Shown here piece by piece: positions 62,031 to 64,000 of a stretch of DNA of 64,000 nt; positions within the stretch are counted from its first letter, which is position 1, and each line of letters begins with the position of its first letter. This DNA comes from an uncultured Christensenellaceae bacterium (lineage in GTDB: Bacteria > Bacillota > Clostridia > Christensenellales > Borkfalkiaceae). Under the pieces are notes generated by a model, which worked only from the letters and a program-made list of their open reading frames with translations, ran no database searches and was not told the origin of the DNA. The stretch is taken from contig CAJUSA010000003.1 of assembly GCA_910589015.1 (NCBI GenBank), forward strand, positions 62,001 through 126,000, given 5' to 3'. Made by a program: the position numbers and the translations under genes.

Positions 62031-62956
62031 TGAAGATCGTATTTGCCGGTACGCCCGCGTTCGCGCTGCCCTCGCTTGCGGCGTTGCATGCGGCGGGGCA
62101 CGATATCGCCGCGGTGCTCACGCAACCCGACGCGCCGCAGGGCAGAAAGGGCGTATTGACGCCGCCCCCCGTGAAGGAATTTGCAATCAAAGCGGGCATT
62201 CCCGTGTTGCAGCCCGTGCGCCTGCGCGACGAAGGCGAGATTTTGCGCGCGGTCGGCGCCGAGTTGATGGTGACGTGCGCCTACGGGCAACTGCTCACGC
62301 AGGAAATTTTAGATGCGTTTCCGCTCGGGGTGTGGAACGTGCATGCCTCGCTTCTGCCCGCTTACCGCGGCGCGGCGCCTATTGCGCGCTGTATCATTGA
62401 CGGCGCGGAAAAAACGGGCGTTACGATCATGAAAACCGATATCGGCATGGATACGGGCGACGTGTTCCTTGTTGAGGAATGCGCGGTGACCGATGAGGAT
62501 ACCTGCGGCACGCTGACCGAAAAACTCGCGCAGTCGGGCGCGCGGCTCATCGTTGACGCGCTCGGTCGGATTGCGCGGGGCGAAATCATGCTTACGAAAC
62601 AGGGCGCGGGAACGGTATGCAAAAAAGTAGCGCGCACCGAGGTCGATTTTACGCGTTCCGCGCGGGAAGTGAGCGCGCTTGTGCGCGGTTTGTCGCCCGC
62701 GCCGCTCGCGTTCGGCAGGATCGGCGCATTGACGCTCAATTTTTACCATGCGCAGGCGGTTCCGTGCGCGGACGACGCGCCGTGCGGTACGGTGCTTTGC
62801 GATCAGCCCAAAGAGGGATTGCTCGTAAAGTGCGGCGACGGTGCGGTGAAGATCATGCAGTTGCAGCCCGCGGGCGGGAAGATCATGAGCGCGCGCGACT
62901 TTCTCAACGGCAGAAAAGTACAAAAGGGGCAATGCTTTGAAAAGCCCGTTTTATGA
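62030..62956 (+). CDS. fmt: Methionyl-tRNA formyltransferase
   Basis: Enzyme of 308 aa formylating initiator Met-tRNA with formyl-tetrahydrofolate. N-terminus KIVFAGTPAFALPSL, catalytic loop NVHASLLPAYRGAAPI and the later MDTGDVF are standard; the C-terminal oligonucleotide-binding-like domain (GLSPAPLAF) is complete. Coupled to def upstream and overlapping rsmB by 20 bp downstream. Confidence 0.97.
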   Translation: MKIVFAGTPAFALPSLAALHAAGHDIAAVLTQPDAPQGRKGVLTPPPVKEFAIKAGIPVLQPVRLRDEGEILRAVGAELMVTCAYGQLLTQEILDAFPLGVWNVHASLLPAYRGAAPIARCIIDGAEKTGVTIMKTDIGMDTGDVFLVEECAVTDEDTCGTLTEKLAQSGARLIVDALGRIARGEIMLTKQGAGTVCKKVARTEVDFTRSAREVSALVRGLSPAPLAFGRIGALTLNFYHAQAVPCADDAPCGTVLCDQPKEGLLVKCGDGAVKIMQLQPAGGKIMSARDFLNGRKVQKGQCFEKPVL

Positions 62957-64000
62957 CGCCTACCGCGTTTTGAGCAAGGTCTATTCCGAGGGCGCGCATC
63001 TCAAAATCGCGCTTGCGGAAACCAAATGCGACGAGGTTTCGCGTGCGGGTACGGTGAAAACCGTTTACGGCGTGCTCGAAAACGACGCTTACCTGAGTTT
63101 TTGTATCAAGGCGTTCGCGCCGAAAAATCCCAAAACGAGCGTGCGGATCATTCTCAAAATCGCACTCTATCACATCGTATTTCTGCACAATCCCGTCTAT
63201 CACGTCACCGACGGCGCGGTGAAACTCGCCAAAGCGGCGGGCAAAGAGGGTGCGGCGGGGTTTATCAACGCCTTTCTGCGTGCGTTCGACGGCGAAAAAG
63301 TCGTCTTGCCCGCAGGCGACGAGGGGCTTGCGATAACAAGCAATTATCCGCCGTTCGTCATAAAAAGACTGCGCGAAGCGTACGGCGCGCGCACCGAACA
63401 AATCGTCGGGGCGAAGAGCTGCGGCGTAAGCGTGCGGTTCGTGCGCGGCGCGGAAGGATATCTCGACCGCCCGCACGTCGACACGCCGTTTGCAAACGTC
63501 AAAATTTTCGAACGGTTCGTGCGCGATGCGGCGTTTTTTGCGGGCGATTACACCTTTCAGTCGGTCGGTTCGGTTGCGATCTGTTCGGTGGTCGAGCCGT
63601 GCGGTTCCTTGCTCGACGCGTGCGCCGCGCCCGGCGGAAAAAGCGTGTTGCTTTCCGAAACGTGCACATCCGTTACGGCAAACGAATATCATGCGCACCG
63701 CGTGCGGCTTATCGAACAGTACTGCGCGCGCATGGGCACGGATAACGTGCGGGCGGTGCAGGGCGACGCAACCGTTTTCAAACGGGAATGGGAACATGCT
63801 TTCGACGGCGTTTTGTGCGACGTTCCCTGTTCGGGTTTGGGTACTCTGTGCGAAAATCCCGATCTTGCGCTCAATAAGAGCGAAGAGGGCGTTCGCGAAC
63901 TGATCAAGGTGCAGGGCGCGATTCTTGCAAACTGCGCGCGCTATGTGAAAGCGGGCGGCTGTTTGTATTATGCGACGTGTTCGCTTTTGGAAGAGGAAAA
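62937..64000 (+). CDS. rsmB: RsmB-like 16S rRNA (cytosine-5) methyltransferase (3' end missing)
   Basis: The frame runs off the right edge after about 354 codons. The start is TTG 62937: AAGGGG lies seven bases upstream, and no ATG occurs in this frame nearby. The N-terminal third is a NusB-like RNA-binding domain (ILKIALYHIVFLHNPVYHVT). The methyltransferase part has DACAAPGGKSVLLSE, the first cysteine motif DVPCSGLGTL and the second in YYATCSLLEEE. The def-fmt-rsmB order is classical. It is the second NOL1/NOP2/Sun protein in the window, distinct from the RsmF-like one. Confidence 0.93.
   Translation, partial: MKSPFYDAYRVLSKVYSEGAHLKIALAETKCDEVSRAGTVKTVYGVLENDAYLSFCIKAFAPKNPKTSVRIILKIALYHIVFLHNPVYHVTDGAVKLAKAAGKEGAAGFINAFLRAFDGEKVVLPAGDEGLAITSNYPPFVIKRLREAYGARTEQIVGAKSCGVSVRFVRGAEGYLDRPHVDTPFANVKIFERFVRDAAFFAGDYTFQSVGSVAICSVVEPCGSLLDACAAPGGKSVLLSETCTSVTANEYHAHRVRLIEQYCARMGTDNVRAVQGDATVFKREWEHAFDGVLCDVPCSGLGTLCENPDLALNKSEEGVRELIKVQGAILANCARYVKAGGCLYYATCSLLEEE

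Overview
The window looks like a chromosomal stretch (GC roughly in the mid-50s by eye) from an uncultured, strictly anaerobic Clostridia-type Firmicute. The evidence is the Firmicutes order yicC-gmk-rpoZ-priA-def-fmt-rsmB, the pcrA-ligA pair, strong AGGAGG-like ribosome sites, sigma-A promoters with 17-bp spacers, an oxygen-sensitive glycyl radical enzyme and a ferredoxin/flavodoxin protein. Family or genus cannot be fixed from sequence reading alone.

Layout. 1-6.7 kb: oligopeptide-type ABC importer (binding protein cut by the left edge, two permeases, two ATPases). 6.7-11.4 kb: small XRE repressor with a palindromic operator, then on the minus strand a threonine deaminase/RidA operon and a CtpE-like P-type ATPase. 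11.5-16.7 kb: serS, a DnaQ-like exonuclease with a BRCT-like tail, an RsmF-like rRNA methyltransferase, an EFR1-type ferredoxin and a glycerophosphodiesterase. 16.7-25.5 kb: lepA, a NatAB-like ABC exporter behind a promoter with a G9 spacer tract, a short MGMT-family protein, hemW, an AbrB-ABC-permease unit whose ATPase is frameshifted by a 17-bp tandem duplication, and gdhA.

25.6-40.5 kb is the centrepiece: a glycyl-radical bacterial microcompartment (BMC) locus. A divergent DeoR-type regulator faces an operon of ackA, a fuculose-phosphate-type aldolase, CoA-acylating aldehyde dehydrogenase, zinc alcohol dehydrogenase, four hexameric shell proteins, PduL, a EutN-type pentamer, a PduS-like flavo-iron-sulfur protein, a PduT-like trimer, a B12-independent diol dehydratase and its activase, a PduU/EutS-type shell protein and a PduV/EutP GTPase. 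The gene set fits a GRM5-like fucose/rhamnose compartment: deoxysugar phosphate to lactaldehyde, then 1,2-propanediol, then propionaldehyde, which is split to propanol and propionyl-CoA, then propionyl-phosphate and propionate plus ATP. Four enzymes carry short amphipathic-helix tails that look like encapsulation peptides. Directly downstream lie a ParA-type ATPase and a 77-residue, low-complexity protein with a tryptophan three residues from its C-terminus; this pair resembles the McdAB carboxysome-positioning system and is the best candidate for something not yet described.

40.6-53.3 kb: DUF368 lipid-carrier translocase, ROK glucokinase, ABC-F ATPase, HelD-like RNA polymerase motor, HAD nucleotidase, a dense dispersed-repeat array (about 350 bp), two unknown membrane proteins, phosphoglucomutase, an ArsR-like regulator, ribosomal protein S21 and an unknown small protein. 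53.3-64 kb: housekeeping block pcrA, ligA, yicC, gmk, rpoZ, priA, def, fmt and rsmB (cut by the right edge). No tRNA, rRNA, CRISPR array, transposase or phage gene was recognised.
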